Source: Rubeoparvulum massiliense (GTDB lineage: Bacteria; Bacillota; Bacilli; Rubeoparvulales; Rubeoparvulaceae). From it: a DNA stretch of 64,000 nucleotides. The position numbers and the translations under genes are program-made. The notes beneath the pieces were generated by a model that saw nothing but the letters and a program-made list of their open reading frames with translations, made no database searches and was not told the DNA's origin. The first letter of the stretch is position 1; each line of letters starts with the position of its first letter. Below, one piece after another: positions 1-8,325 of this stretch. The DNA lies in assembly GCF_001049895.1 (NCBI RefSeq), contig NZ_CVPE01000004.1:372001-436000 (forward strand). Direction: 5' to 3'.

Positions 1-83
1 TGATGTGCCTTTTCATCATAAATCTCCTTCCATTATTGGGCTACTGTATCTACGGTTATACTTAATCCTAGCAAAAAAGTATT

Positions 84-530
84 AATATTACAATTTATCT
101 TCGCGAATGAGATAAACAATATTGCTTGCCTATCATCATTATGTTACTATTTTAGTATATTTTTACATATTAGGAGGAGATGTTTTGCATGAAACGCTTT
201 TTCATGGGGATCATCGTGGGCATTATATTAACCAGTTCCTTTGCTGTATTCGCCGCCAATGGTAAAATGATTGAGGCCATCTATTCAATCAAGGATATTA
301 AGATCAATGGTGTTTCCAAGATGCCAAAGGGTGAGAAACTTCAACCTTTCGTATACCAAGGAAGTACATTCGTGCCATTGCGTTTTGTTAGTGAGAACTT
401 AGGCTATCTTGTTGAGTGGGACGGAGCTACCAATTCCATCTTAATCGATGAAAAGTCTCGAAAAATCCAGAAGGTGGTTTATCCAGGTGATGGAATTAAA
501 AACTCCTATTTAGAGGGTGCAGAAGAAAAA
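84..530 (+). repeat. Duplicated block, copy 1 (promoter region plus N-terminal half of gene)
   Basis: This block is nearly identical to 6035-6480. It includes about 100 bp of upstream sequence, the ribosome binding site and the codons for roughly the first 110 residues. Identity falls off sharply in the C-terminal coding half and rises again over the last codons and the start of the downstream hairpin. The pattern points to a recent duplication or gene conversion limited to the 5' part. Confidence 0.9.
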
Positions 531-944
531 ACAGGTTGGCTGCAACCATTAACTTGGTATGAAGAAACGATCAATGGAACACTTTTTGATCTTTATGGAC
601 AGGAATATGATCGATATATCTATATTACATCTACAATACTAAGTGAAAGATCAACCAAGGTACAGTTCAAATTAGATGGTGAGTATGATCAGTTTGCTAC
701 CACTATCGGTTATGCTGAACGAAAGATGGAAAATTTCGAAGACTATATACATGATAAATTTATGGTGCAATTTTATGTTGATGGGGTCTTAACTAAAACA
801 ATCGTTGTAAAAAAGGATGAACCCTACCACAGTATACAAATACCTTTGGCAAACGCCGACACATTTGAAATTGTTTTGGAACGAGATGTGACTAATAATG
901 GATTTGGATTCTTTAATCCTGAGTTTATCAAGTTCAAGAAATAA
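189..944 (+). CDS. Secreted protein: copper-amine-oxidase-type stalk domain plus NPCBM-like domain
   Basis: The 251-residue product starts with a signal peptide (residues 1-22, MKRFFMGIIV... ending AVFA). A copper amine oxidase N-terminal (stalk) type domain follows at about residues 31-87, with the typical FVPLRFVSENLG and VEWDG signatures. This domain is common in Bacillales cell-surface proteins. The C-terminal half resembles the NPCBM/galactose-binding fold (TVGY-like strand, F.VDG, final FFNPEF), which suggests carbohydrate or cell-wall binding. I chose the ATG at 189 rather than 180 because AGGAGG at 172-177 is correctly spaced for it and the paralogue at 6140 starts at the same place. 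A strong hairpin terminator follows. The exact function is unknown; an extracellular location is well supported. Confidence 0.8.
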   Translation: MKRFFMGIIVGIILTSSFAVFAANGKMIEAIYSIKDIKINGVSKMPKGEKLQPFVYQGSTFVPLRFVSENLGYLVEWDGATNSILIDEKSRKIQKVVYPGDGIKNSYLEGAEEKTGWLQPLTWYEETINGTLFDLYGQEYDRYIYITSTILSERSTKVQFKLDGEYDQFATTIGYAERKMENFEDYIHDKFMVQFYVDGVLTKTIVVKKDEPYHSIQIPLANADTFEIVLERDVTNNGFGFFNPEFIKFKK

Positions 945-960
945 TTTAAGAACACTAAAA

Positions 961-1015
961 TAAGCAGACCTCCACTAGTCTTTCCTTGAAGGATTAGTGG
1001 GGGCTGCTTATTTTG
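961..1015 (+). terminator. Rho-independent terminator after the stalk-domain gene
   Basis: A long stem (AAGCAGACCTCCACTAGTC pairing with the GATTAGTGGGGGCTGCTT side) around a short CCTTGAA loop is followed by TATTTTG. A degraded version lies after the paralogue at 6916-6968. Confidence 0.85.
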
Positions 1016-1077
1016 TATTCAAGTTGCTGGATAATAGCTCCTCTCCATCACTGCCTATCATGGTGAAGAGCTTATCA

Positions 1078-2001
1078 TTATCGTTTTCGTTTTCCAATCA
1101 ACACTGAGAAGTCAACAGTTACACTCTCGATATTTTGATTCAATGCTCTGCAAATTTTATCCTCAGTGGCTCCCCAGGATAAAGGAGTCATTTTGATAAT
1201 ATGCTTGAGCTGCTCCTTATTCATCGTAACATCATAGCGCACGTTTTCAGTTTCGACAAGGTGAAAGCTTTGACGAAAGTGCTCCATCACCTTACTGTTC
1301 GAATAGGTCTCTTTATCTGTATCTCGATAAAATATTTTCCTTAGCTCTTGAAGATAAGCGCTGTCTGGGACTACCTTAATTAAAATCCCCTCATCACTTA
1401 AAATTCGCTCAAACTCTCGGTAATTGGAAGGAGAAAGAATATTTAAGATAACATCAAACTGTTGATCCATCAATGGAATCTTCGCCAAATCAGCTACACA
1501 CCACAACATCTTTTTATAACTCCTTGCAGCAATTTGAATTCCTTCTTTAGCAATATCGATTCCTACTCCATGATAATTTGCATGAGACTCTTTTTGAAGA
1601 CGATTCATAATCTGGGATAGGTGAAAACCTTCCCCACAGCCAGCGTCTAATAATTTGATATCATTGGCGTTGACAATCATCAGATTTCTTTCAATCAAGA
1701 CTACAATTGCTTCGATTAATGGGGAAAAAAAGCCATTCTCACATATGATATTTCTAGACTCAAATAATTCTTTATTATACTGTGACTTTTTCGAGTTTAA
1801 TAACAGATTCACATATCCCTTTTTTGAGATATTGAAACAGTGCTTATTGACACAAGTGATACTTTTGAGTCCATCCTGCTGTAACCGTTCACTGCAGACA
1901 GGACATTTCAATTGCGCAATGTTATCTTTAAATCTATCTTTTCCAGATGAAAGCTGTTCCTCACCAGCCTTGTCAGGATAATTGTAAGTATTTTTAGGCA
2001 T
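1078..2001 (-). CDS. rlmA: 23S rRNA (guanine-N1)-methyltransferase, RlmA family
   Basis: The 307-residue product has the RlmA layout. An N-terminal zinc knuckle (Cys33, Cys36, Cys50, His54) is followed by the FNISKKGYVNLL segment typical of the family, then a Rossmann SAM-binding domain with LDAGCGEG at about 118-125 and a C-terminal substrate region. The family methylates N1 of G745 or G748 in helix 35 of 23S rRNA. The Gram-positive G748 enzymes (RlmAII/TlrB) affect sensitivity to tylosin-type macrolides and telithromycin. I use the ATG at 2001 (MPKN...), which has GAGGTG six bases upstream. An upstream in-frame ATG at 2019 lacks a binding site. The gene is monocistronic between accessory genes. 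Which guanine it modifies cannot be read from the sequence. Confidence 0.85.
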   Translation of the reverse strand: MPKNTYNYPDKAGEEQLSSGKDRFKDNIAQLKCPVCSERLQQDGLKSITCVNKHCFNISKKGYVNLLLNSKKSQYNKELFESRNIICENGFFSPLIEAIVVLIERNLMIVNANDIKLLDAGCGEGFHLSQIMNRLQKESHANYHGVGIDIAKEGIQIAARSYKKMLWCVADLAKIPLMDQQFDVILNILSPSNYREFERILSDEGILIKVVPDSAYLQELRKIFYRDTDKETYSNSKVMEHFRQSFHLVETENVRYDVTMNKEQLKHIIKMTPLSWGATEDKICRALNQNIESVTVDFSVLIGKRKR

Positions 2002-2356
2002 GGAATACACCTCATTCATTCATGTTTAGTATGATATTATATACTAAAGATGGCAATATTCCCTGTTATGTGTAGAAAATGGTTTGCGTATACTTAAACT
2101 GACCGCAGGTGCTGGTAACGCCTACGGCCAGTAGCCGAATCCCTTAAAGAGGGAACGGCAGCTATCCTAAACTTATTTAAAATAGCCACCCTTGTTGACC
2201 ATTAACTTGTAATTATCATATCACAATAGTTAATTTGATACATATTTTAATCTTTATTCCAAAACATGTTGAAGCTTGGTGGCACTAATCCTCTACCTAT
2301 CGAGGAAAAGGCGTTCATAAGCTGTCCCAGGGATTCCTCCCTCGCCTTATTCATGG
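2002..2356. other. Intergenic region with a GC-rich foldable element at 2095-2175
   Basis: No gene is seen. Positions 2095-2175 stand out from AT-rich surroundings and can fold into at least two hairpins on either strand. CTGG (2112-2115) pairs with CCAG (2128-2131). GCCG (2134-2137) pairs with CGGC (2156-2159), enclosing CCCT/AGGG (2141-2144/2150-2153). I could not assign it to a riboswitch class. Confidence 0.5.
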
Positions 2357-3412
2357 TCATTCATTCTTCTTATCTAAGCTCGTCTTCTCCATACGATCCA
2401 AGATCATTGCTTTTAGTTGTATTGGATTGTCAGAGCGAATCGCGATTTTTGAAAATTCCTTTTGTATACCCATAAATAGCGTGACTCGTACAGGCTTCTT
2501 CATGACTAGAAGGATATCAGGAGATACCTTTTCAAAATCTCGCACCATAAAGGCGATGGTATCTCTTGAGAGCTTACGTTCTAAAATCGTGGGATCTTCA
2601 ATCACTGAGGCAATATTTTCAAATTGAATTTCTGTACGCTTTAATAGTCCCAGGGAGAGAAACATCGATTTCTGATTGATATAGACTGGATTTAAGCGAA
2701 TGGCCTGGATATCTGCTAAGAAAAAAATCGCAGAGTATCCATTAAAGACTAATATCATAATGGCAATCACCATGGACTTATCATGAAGCCACCAATGAAA
2801 ACCTAGCGTTTCAATAACAATTGCATGAATCATCATAACTTGAAGTGCAATATAACTGGAATTTTTATAGAGTGTTATACCGGTAGGCGGTGTCTTCCTC
2901 CAACTGAAGAATGCATAATAAAACATCATCGCCTCTGAACAGATCATATGGATAATTGGATTTTTCTTTACATATGTATCAATAGCATGTGGGAAGGAAA
3001 AAACCACTGGTAATACGCTTCTTTTTACCTCACCTATGATTCTTGGTATATAAAGAACAAAGGTGACAATTAAGATCAATTCAAAGATAATGAATGCAGC
3101 CTCTACAGCAATTCCAGCCCAAGTAATCGCAGCAAACGGTTCTAAGAGATGATTTGGAATGAGAAACCGAGCCAATATACATCCTGCTGCTGAGAGAATA
3201 ATTGCTGTTTTTATAGTGAACTGCTTGCGGTACAGCATCAAGAATAACGGTACTAAAATTACGAGGTCTAATAATGATCCGAGTATTACGGCATTTGCAT
3301 CTGTTGGGAGAATATGATTACCCATGTCTGTGTGGTAGAGTATATAGTTACTACTTAAAACAAAGCCCAGCAGTAATAACCAGATGTACTTTCCTCTTTC
3401 AATCACAGCCAT
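2357..3412 (-). CDS. Polytopic membrane protein of unknown function, partner of MarR gene
   Basis: The 351-residue product has about seven to eight hydrophobic segments in the first 230 residues (for example GKYIWLLLLGFVLSSNYIL, AVILGSLLDLVILVPLFLML, VMIHAIVIETLGF). A soluble C-terminal tail of about 110 residues contains FENIASVIEDPTILERKLSRD. Similar Bacillus membrane proteins are often mislabelled as beta-carotene monooxygenase; I see no catalytic motif supporting that. It lies three bases downstream of the MarR gene and is almost certainly co-transcribed with it, so its expression is probably controlled by that regulator. Confidence 0.65.
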   Translation of the reverse strand: MAVIERGKYIWLLLLGFVLSSNYILYHTDMGNHILPTDANAVILGSLLDLVILVPLFLMLYRKQFTIKTAIILSAAGCILARFLIPNHLLEPFAAITWAGIAVEAAFIIFELILIVTFVLYIPRIIGEVKRSVLPVVFSFPHAIDTYVKKNPIIHMICSEAMMFYYAFFSWRKTPPTGITLYKNSSYIALQVMMIHAIVIETLGFHWWLHDKSMVIAIMILVFNGYSAIFFLADIQAIRLNPVYINQKSMFLSLGLLKRTEIQFENIASVIEDPTILERKLSRDTIAFMVRDFEKVSPDILLVMKKPVRVTLFMGIQKEFSKIAIRSDNPIQLKAMILDRMEKTSLDKKNE

Positions 3413-3415
3413 GAG

Positions 3416-3841
3416 CTATTCCCCTTTCACGATAACATTTAATCTTGTTAGGATACGAACTAAATGCTCCAAGTCTTCCACGGGTAACTGACCATATACG
3501 CTATGATTGATTTCATCTTCTAGCATTTGCACCTCTTCAAAATACCGATTGCCCTTTACACCCAAATTTAATATGATTTCACGACGATTCTCTTTATTAA
3601 TACTGCGAGTTATATACTCTTTTGCTTCTAACTTATTGAGAATTTGACTCACTGCGCTGGTTGTAATATTCAATTGAGCCGCTAAATCCTTCGTTGAAGT
3701 GACGCCTGTTCGGATTAGCTCTAATAATAAAACTTGTTTCGCTGTCAATTGATTATCAATTTTATGCTCAAATCGACTTGCTAATTGGATGTTTAAATGA
3801 TTTTGCAGGCTATTAATTTGTTGAATTAGATCATTATTCAT
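3416..3841 (-). CDS. MarR-family transcriptional regulator
   Basis: The 141-residue product has the full MarR fold. An N-terminal dimerisation helix is followed by a winged helix-turn-helix (residues about 33-100) with TAKQVLLLELIR, STKDLAAQLNITTSAVSQILNKLEAKEYI and the wing ENRREIILNL, and then C-terminal helices. It is the first gene of a two-gene operon with the membrane protein downstream. A perfect 8-bp inverted repeat at 3870-3894, just upstream of the start, is the likely operator and suggests autoregulation. The ligand is unknown; members commonly sense phenolics, drugs or oxidants. Confidence 0.9.
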   Translation of the reverse strand: MNNDLIQQINSLQNHLNIQLASRFEHKIDNQLTAKQVLLLELIRTGVTSTKDLAAQLNITTSAVSQILNKLEAKEYITRSINKENRREIILNLGVKGNRYFEEVQMLEDEINHSVYGQLPVEDLEHLVRILTRLNVIVKGE

Positions 3842-3869
3842 GATATATTTACCTCTCTTAATTATTAAG

Positions 3870-3894
3870 TTATCTTAAATATAAAGTAAGATAA
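3870..3894 (-). promoter_or_regulatory. Probable MarR operator
   Basis: TTATCTTA at 3870-3877 and TAAGATAA at 3887-3894 form a perfect 8-bp inverted repeat with a 9-base spacer, 29 bases upstream of the MarR start codon. MarR dimers typically bind such palindromes in their own promoter. Confidence 0.65.
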
Positions 3895-3899
3895 ACAAA

Positions 3900-3924
3900 A
3901 AGTACAGAAGTTTTTTCTGTACTA
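3900..3924 (-). terminator. Minus-strand terminator after a decayed gene
   Basis: AGTACAGAA pairs perfectly with TTCTGTACT. On the minus strand it is followed by TTTTTGTTT. It would end transcripts coming from the MFS gene or the remnant at 4022-4240. Confidence 0.7.
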
Positions 3925-4021
3925 ATTGCTTACCTAGTCAAATTTGCTCATCAAATTGGCTAGCACTTGCTTGCACTGATGTGAATGGTCTTGGACGATG
4001 GATAAAGCCTGAATACCGTTT

Positions 4022-4240
4022 TCATTCAACGCCCATCAGTATTTCCAACTCTTCATAACGCAGCTTCCCTTGAGTAATGCTTTGTGCGAACAAGACTTGA
4101 TTCTGATCAATGAATACGGTGTTGCCTTCATTACTTCTGAAGGTTGAGGAGTACAATTCCCTAGACAGATACGATTTTTGTTCTAGGCTTATCCTATTTT
4201 CATCTATGCAAACTGTATATTCTTCTATCCGGTGGCAAGG
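4022..4240 (-). pseudogene. Unidentified gene remnant (C-terminal fragment)
   Basis: One minus-strand frame is open for about 72 codons and ends ITQGKLRYEELEILMGVE, but it has no start codon or binding site. Its upstream end is a stop directly adjoining the MFS gene's 3' end. The composition (for example VFIDQNQVLFAQS) looks coding, and a good terminator sits about 100 bases downstream. I take it for the tail of a deleted gene and do not recognise the family. Nothing else is evident between 3925 and 4250. Confidence 0.4.
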
Positions 4241-4250
4241 TTAAACAACC

Positions 4251-5462
4251 TCAATCTAGAATCAGTTCTTCCTGTTGATTCAGTTTAAGAAGATAGAGAT
4301 ACAATCCAAGTGATATAAAAACAGAGATCAGTGCAAATAGAACGGTGAACAATTGTAAAGATATTGCTTCTGCAAAATAACCTAGGATTAATGTAAGAAT
4401 GGTCTGCAGTACACCTTGAAAGAGTTCTGTAATGGTTCCTACCCTTCCCATAATCGCTTTCGGAATATTGTTTTGAAAGAAGGTAGTGAAACCAATATTT
4501 GCATAGGTTAGGAAGAAACCTAGAATAAAAAAACTTATAGCAGCCATTACATAATTAGGGGATAGGTAAAAGAAGGTATAGCCTAGTGAGCCGATTAGAC
4601 TACCTAAGCCGATATAATGTTTTAATCCAATTTTATGAGAGGTATAAGAAGAGAAAATGGCACCTAGCACCGATCCAACTCCACTAATGGCGACTAAGAA
4701 TCCATATTCCTTACTTGTAGAATCAAGTACATACGTGATATATGTTGCTTCTTGCGAATCTAATGCAAAACCAATCATGAGAGTACTATAAAACAAGCCA
4801 AGTATCATAAAGATCTGCCTATTCGCATTTAAAAAATGTCCTACATGCTGCATATCCCGAATAAGAAAATGGCTTTCTCTTTTAACATCGATTTCATGCT
4901 TCGCTTCAGTGTTAGGAATGAAACTAATACAAATCGCACAAACCAAAAATAAAGTACTGGTGGTAAGAATGGCTAGGTCAATATTACATAGACTAATTAC
5001 GATCCCTGCTAGGGCTGGTCCTGTTAACATCGCACCAGAATTAACAGTACTCATGATTGCATTAAATCTCTTTCTATCATTCTGTTCGATATTATTCACG
5101 ATAAACACATTAGAAGCAGGGCCAAAGAAAGAAGCGATGACCCCCATTAGAAAAGTTAATATGTAGATTATAAAAATATCCTGAGTCAAAAAAACCAGAA
5201 AAACAATGATAAATCTGAAGATATCCACACTGACCATGATCAATTTTTTATTGAATGTGTCAATAATACTGCCGCTCCATAAATTGGTTATGATTCTCGC
5301 AATGGGTGCTAATATATAGAAAATTGCTAAAGCATAAGGGGAATCCGTCAAAGCCAATATTTTTAGATTAATCGCAACTAAGTAGATCCACTTCCCGATA
5401 TTAGAAAACCCGATTCCTGCTATGTATAGAATCAGTAATCTAAATTTCAACTTGGATTTCAC
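4251..5462 (-). CDS. MFS efflux transporter, DHA3 (macrolide-efflux-like) type
   Basis: The 403-residue product has about twelve hydrophobic segments. The cytoplasmic loop after TM2 reads SGSIIDTFNKKLIMVSVDIFR, the MFS motif A position as found in DHA3/MFS_3 exporters. The second half has the matching GSVLGAIFSSYTSHKIGLKH loop. Members pump out macrolides, siderophores or other amphipathic compounds by proton antiport. The start is a GTG at 5460-5462 with only a weak upstream TTAGGG, so the exact start is uncertain. It stands alone, without a regulator, and the substrate cannot be inferred. Confidence 0.8.
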   Translation of the reverse strand: MKSKLKFRLLILYIAGIGFSNIGKWIYLVAINLKILALTDSPYALAIFYILAPIARIITNLWSGSIIDTFNKKLIMVSVDIFRFIIVFLVFLTQDIFIIYILTFLMGVIASFFGPASNVFIVNNIEQNDRKRFNAIMSTVNSGAMLTGPALAGIVISLCNIDLAILTTSTLFLVCAICISFIPNTEAKHEIDVKRESHFLIRDMQHVGHFLNANRQIFMILGLFYSTLMIGFALDSQEATYITYVLDSTSKEYGFLVAISGVGSVLGAIFSSYTSHKIGLKHYIGLGSLIGSLGYTFFYLSPNYVMAAISFFILGFFLTYANIGFTTFFQNNIPKAIMGRVGTITELFQGVLQTILTLILGYFAEAISLQLFTVLFALISVFISLGLYLYLLKLNQQEELILD

Positions 5463-5581
5463 ACCCTAACATCGAACAATTGGAGAAGCATAGATTCCCC
5501 TATCAATTCATGTTTACACCATAATAGGTATTATATTACATACGATCTATTATTGCCATCATAATGCTTCTAAACGATTTT

Positions 5582-5754
5582 GATTTTTCCTTCACGCATA
5601 AACAGAATACGCTCCGTTTGAGCTGCAATCTTTGGATCTTGAGTTACTAGTATAACCGCTGTACCTTCTGCGTTAATTTCAGAGAAGATATCCATAATTT
5701 CCTCTGCAGATTTGGAATTGAGCGCGTCAGTTGGTTCGTCACCAAAGATAATTT
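5582..5754 (-). pseudogene. Fragment of an ABC transporter ATPase gene (copy of part of 7670-7840)
   Basis: About 170 bp are more than 90 percent identical to the 3' half of the ABC ATPase gene at 7564-8322, covering the Walker B region (FGDEPT), the D-loop and the H-loop (VTHDP, here changed to VTQDP). There is no start, Walker A or signature, so it is non-functional. It directly abuts a piece of an unrelated gene at 5757. Confidence 0.85.
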
Positions 5755-5756
5755 CA

Positions 5757-6003
5757 TAAAGGACTCATACCATGCAGGAGAGGCTTCACTCTGTACGCCA
5801 ATCGTACCTTGACCGGCCATTGTGATCACATCATCAAAGGCGAGAATAAAGGTTCGCCCCGTTTCTTTCACCAATTGATACGCATACTCTTCTGCTTCAT
5901 CATAGGATGTACCAAGCTGTACGATTTCTCCACCATATCGTTGAATTCCGTTAATTTTTGCTTGGGCTGTATTATCTGGAACGACGACAAGAGCAGAGGT
6001 GTC
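5757..6003 (-). pseudogene. Internal fragment of a threonine-dehydratase-like PLP enzyme
   Basis: The minus strand encodes an in-frame stretch with VVVPDNTAQAKINGIQRYGG, GTSYDEAEEYAYQLVKETGR and FDDVITMAGQGTIG. These are characteristic of fold-type II threonine/serine ammonia-lyases (IlvA/TdcB) around the pyridoxal-binding domain. The N-terminal PLP lysine region and the whole C-terminus are missing, and the frame runs straight into the ABC fragment at 5754. It is a relic produced by rearrangement. Confidence 0.75.
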
Positions 6004-6034
6004 ATATAAAGAGAGTGTTCTCAGCTATTCCATA

Positions 6035-6480
6035 AATATTACAATTTATCTTCGCGAATGATATAAACAATATTGCTTGAATATCATCATTATGTTACTA
6101 TTTTAGTATATTTTTACATAATAGGAGGAGGTTTGTTGTATGAAACGCTTTTTCATGGGGATCATCGTGGGCATTATATTAACCAGTTCCTTTGCTGTAT
6201 TCGCCGCCAATGGTAAAATGATTGAGGTCATCTATTCAATCAAGGATATTAAGATCAATGGTGTTTCCAAGATGCCAAAGGGTGAGAAACTTCAACCTTT
6301 CGTATACCAAGGGAGTACATTCGTGCCATTGCGTTTTGTTAGTGAGAACTTAGGCTATCTTGTTGAGTGGGACGGAGCTACCAATTCCATCTTAATCGAT
6401 GAAAAGTCTCGAAAAATTGAGAAGGTGGTTTATCCAGGTGATGGAATTAAAAACTCATACTTGGAGGGTGCAGAAGAAAA
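6035..6480 (+). repeat. Duplicated block, copy 2
   Basis: This is the second copy of the block at 84-530, including about 105 bp of upstream sequence. It starts abruptly beside the threonine-dehydratase fragment, so the junction near 6035 marks one edge of the duplication. Confidence 0.9.
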
Positions 6481-6901
6481 AAAAGGTTGGCTGCAACCTT
6501 TAATTTGGTATGAAGAAACAGTCCGTGGAACACTTTTTGATCTTAACAACCAGGAATTTGATCGATATATGTATTTTTCAAGCAACCACTTCAGTTATAA
6601 AAACATAACCACAAAGGTAGAGTTTACATTAGATGAAAAATATGATCAGTTTGCAGCTACTGTAGGATATGGCGAAAAAAATGCAGATAGGTCTCCAGAC
6701 TATAGATATGATAAGCTCCATGTAAAATTTTTAGTAGATGGTAAATTATACAAGGAAATTCTCATTAAAAAAGATGAACCTTACCATACTGTCAAAATTC
6801 CCCTGAGTAATGCTAAGAAGTTTGAAATTATCTATGATCGTAATGCACCAAGTAATGGACTCGCACTATTTAATCCTGAGTTTATCAAGTTCCAGAAATA
6901 A
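6140..6901 (+). CDS. Secreted stalk-domain/NPCBM-like protein, paralogue of 189-944
   Basis: The 253-residue product has the same signal peptide and stalk domain as the gene at 189-944 (only two or three differences in the first 110 residues). The C-terminal NPCBM-like domain is clearly diverged (for example QFAATVGYGEKNADRSPDYRYD against QFATTIGYAERKMENFEDYIHD). The ATG at 6140 follows AGGAGGAGG at 6123-6131. The last codons (FNPEFIKF) and the downstream hairpin are shared again, although the terminator here has lost pairing and its T-tract. A conserved surface anchor with a variable binding domain is the simplest reading. Confidence 0.8.
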   Translation: MKRFFMGIIVGIILTSSFAVFAANGKMIEVIYSIKDIKINGVSKMPKGEKLQPFVYQGSTFVPLRFVSENLGYLVEWDGATNSILIDEKSRKIEKVVYPGDGIKNSYLEGAEEKKGWLQPLIWYEETVRGTLFDLNNQEFDRYMYFSSNHFSYKNITTKVEFTLDEKYDQFAATVGYGEKNADRSPDYRYDKLHVKFLVDGKLYKEILIKKDEPYHTVKIPLSNAKKFEIIYDRNAPSNGLALFNPEFIKFQK

Positions 6902-7038
6902 TTTAAGAGCACTAAAATAAGCAGACCCCCACTAATCTTTCCTTGAAGGATTGGTGGAGGTTATTTAAGTTGATAGATTATCACTCTTTCATATCCTGAT
7001 TTAATGCCAAACATAAAGCGAGGCTAAAATGTATATTG

Positions 7039-7371
7039 CTAATTAGCGCTTCTTACTTGCATGATCAGCTTGACAATAATGTCCTCATCCATCAAAAAAT
7101 TATTTTCTATAGTAGCTTCTTCAATCTCTACAATATCCCGAGTCCTGTAGTAATTAACCTTAGAAAAAGGATCGTTTTCTACATATTGTTTGGCTAACTG
7201 ATAAGATGGTGCATCGATAATCATTAATGCTGTACCATCCATACATGGACCACAAAATGGTAGAACCCCCTTTTTCTTTAGTTCTCTTAAGTATGAAGCA
7301 TGTTGTCGCATCAACTCCTCATTCATTAATTCTTTTTGTTTATCTGATAATCGCACAATGAATTTTATCAT
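7039..7371 (-). CDS. YciI-like (YCII-related) domain protein
   Basis: The 110-residue product shows the compact alpha-beta YCII/dimeric ferredoxin-like fold: MIKFIVRL, then RQHASYLRELKKKGVLPFCGPCMDGTALMI and the YVENDPF motif characteristic of the family. Biochemical roles of YciI proteins are mostly unknown; some members act in breakdown of halogenated aromatics. It is a single gene on the minus strand between the paralogue at 6140 and the ABC module, with no clear operon partner. Confidence 0.8.
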   Translation of the reverse strand: MIKFIVRLSDKQKELMNEELMRQHASYLRELKKKGVLPFCGPCMDGTALMIIDAPSYQLAKQYVENDPFSKVNYYRTRDIVEIEEATIENNFLMDEDIIVKLIMQVRSAN

Positions 7372-7488
7372 GATTTTCCACCTCTCAACAATTTCAATAC
7401 CATATCGAGGTATGTGATAAGTTTTCCTCCTATACCAATATGTTTATTAATAGTATAAGAAATAATTAAATCTACAGTATCTAGTTGC

Positions 7489-7524
7489 TTGAACCTCTCA
7501 TGACTTTAACCAAGGGAGGTTCAA
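7489..7524 (-). terminator. Terminator between ABC module and YciI gene
   Basis: TTGAACCT pairs with AGGTTCAA around a 20-base loop, followed by ATTTT on the plus strand. It lies just beyond the end of the TetR-MFS-FtsX-ABC operon, but the T-tract favours the plus strand, so the direction is uncertain. Confidence 0.45.
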
Positions 7525-7563
7525 TTTTGTCCTAACCTATTTCTCTTTCGCTGGGAAGCCATA

Positions 7564-8322
7564 TTAAATCCCTATTTCCCGCATTTTTGCCGTCACTTTT
7601 CTCATCCTATCCTCAAAATCTGTGCCAGTGAATCGCCTAAACCGCATTTCACTCACGATCTTTCCGTCACGCATAAACAGAATACGCTCCGTTCGAGCAG
7701 CAATCTTTGGATCGTGAGTTACTAGCATAACCGCTGTACCTTCTGCGTTAATTTCAGAGAAGATATCCATAATTTCCTCTGCAGATTTGGAATTGAGCGC
7801 GCCAGTTGGTTCGTCACCAAAGATAATTTTCGGGTTGCTAATCAGTGCACGGCATATTCCTGCACGCTGTAGCTGCCCTCCTGAAACCTGAGTAATATCA
7901 CGCTTTTCCAGTTCGCTAATCCCAACCTTTTTCATTAGTACTCTTGCTTTTTCAGTAATCTTCGCAACATGTTTTCTATGATCCCGCATTGAAGGCAGGA
8001 TGATGTTATCAAGAAGGTTTAGGTTTTTAAGCAAAGTGGGCTGCTGAAAAACAAAGCCCATCTTTGTTCTGCGTAGATCGGCAAGCTCCTGTTCACTCAG
8101 TGCTGCTAAATCCCTGCTTTCAAATGAAACCTGCCCACCATCAATCTCATCCATCCCACTCAGTGCATACAGCAATGTTGATTTTCCTGAGCCTGAAGGT
8201 CCCATAATGGAAACGAACTCTCCCTCGTTGATTTCAACGGATACATCATCGAGAACAGTCTGTTTTTCATAGCCTACTCCGAAGGATTTTACGATCTTCT
8301 CACCGATAATCATCTTCTTCAT
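7564..8322 (-). CDS. ABC transporter ATP-binding protein (MacB/LolD-like)
   Basis: The 252-residue product carries Walker A GPSGSGKST (41-49), Q-loop VFQQP (92-96), signature VSGGQ (147-151) and Walker B IIFGDEPT (167-174), with the H-loop VTHDP downstream. It belongs to the family of ATPases paired with FtsX-like permeases that export peptides, drugs or lipoproteins without full substrate translocation through the membrane domain. It lies three bases downstream of the permease gene and is the last gene of a TetR-MFS-permease-ATPase operon. A fragment of this gene has been copied to 5582-5754. Confidence 0.9.
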   Translation of the reverse strand: MKKMIIGEKIVKSFGVGYEKQTVLDDVSVEINEGEFVSIMGPSGSGKSTLLYALSGMDEIDGGQVSFESRDLAALSEQELADLRRTKMGFVFQQPTLLKNLNLLDNIILPSMRDHRKHVAKITEKARVLMKKVGISELEKRDITQVSGGQLQRAGICRALISNPKIIFGDEPTGALNSKSAEEIMDIFSEINAEGTAVMLVTHDPKIAARTERILFMRDGKIVSEMRFRRFTGTDFEDRMRKVTAKMREIGI

Positions 8323-8325
8323 CCT

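Noticed and set aside
2095-2175. Assignment of the foldable element to a ydaO (c-di-AMP) or other known riboswitch
   Set aside because: Only short look-alike strings are shared; the conserved core order of those classes is not present.
2266-2475. Plus-strand frame antisense to the membrane protein gene
   Set aside because: No binding site; it lies opposite the well-supported minus-strand gene.
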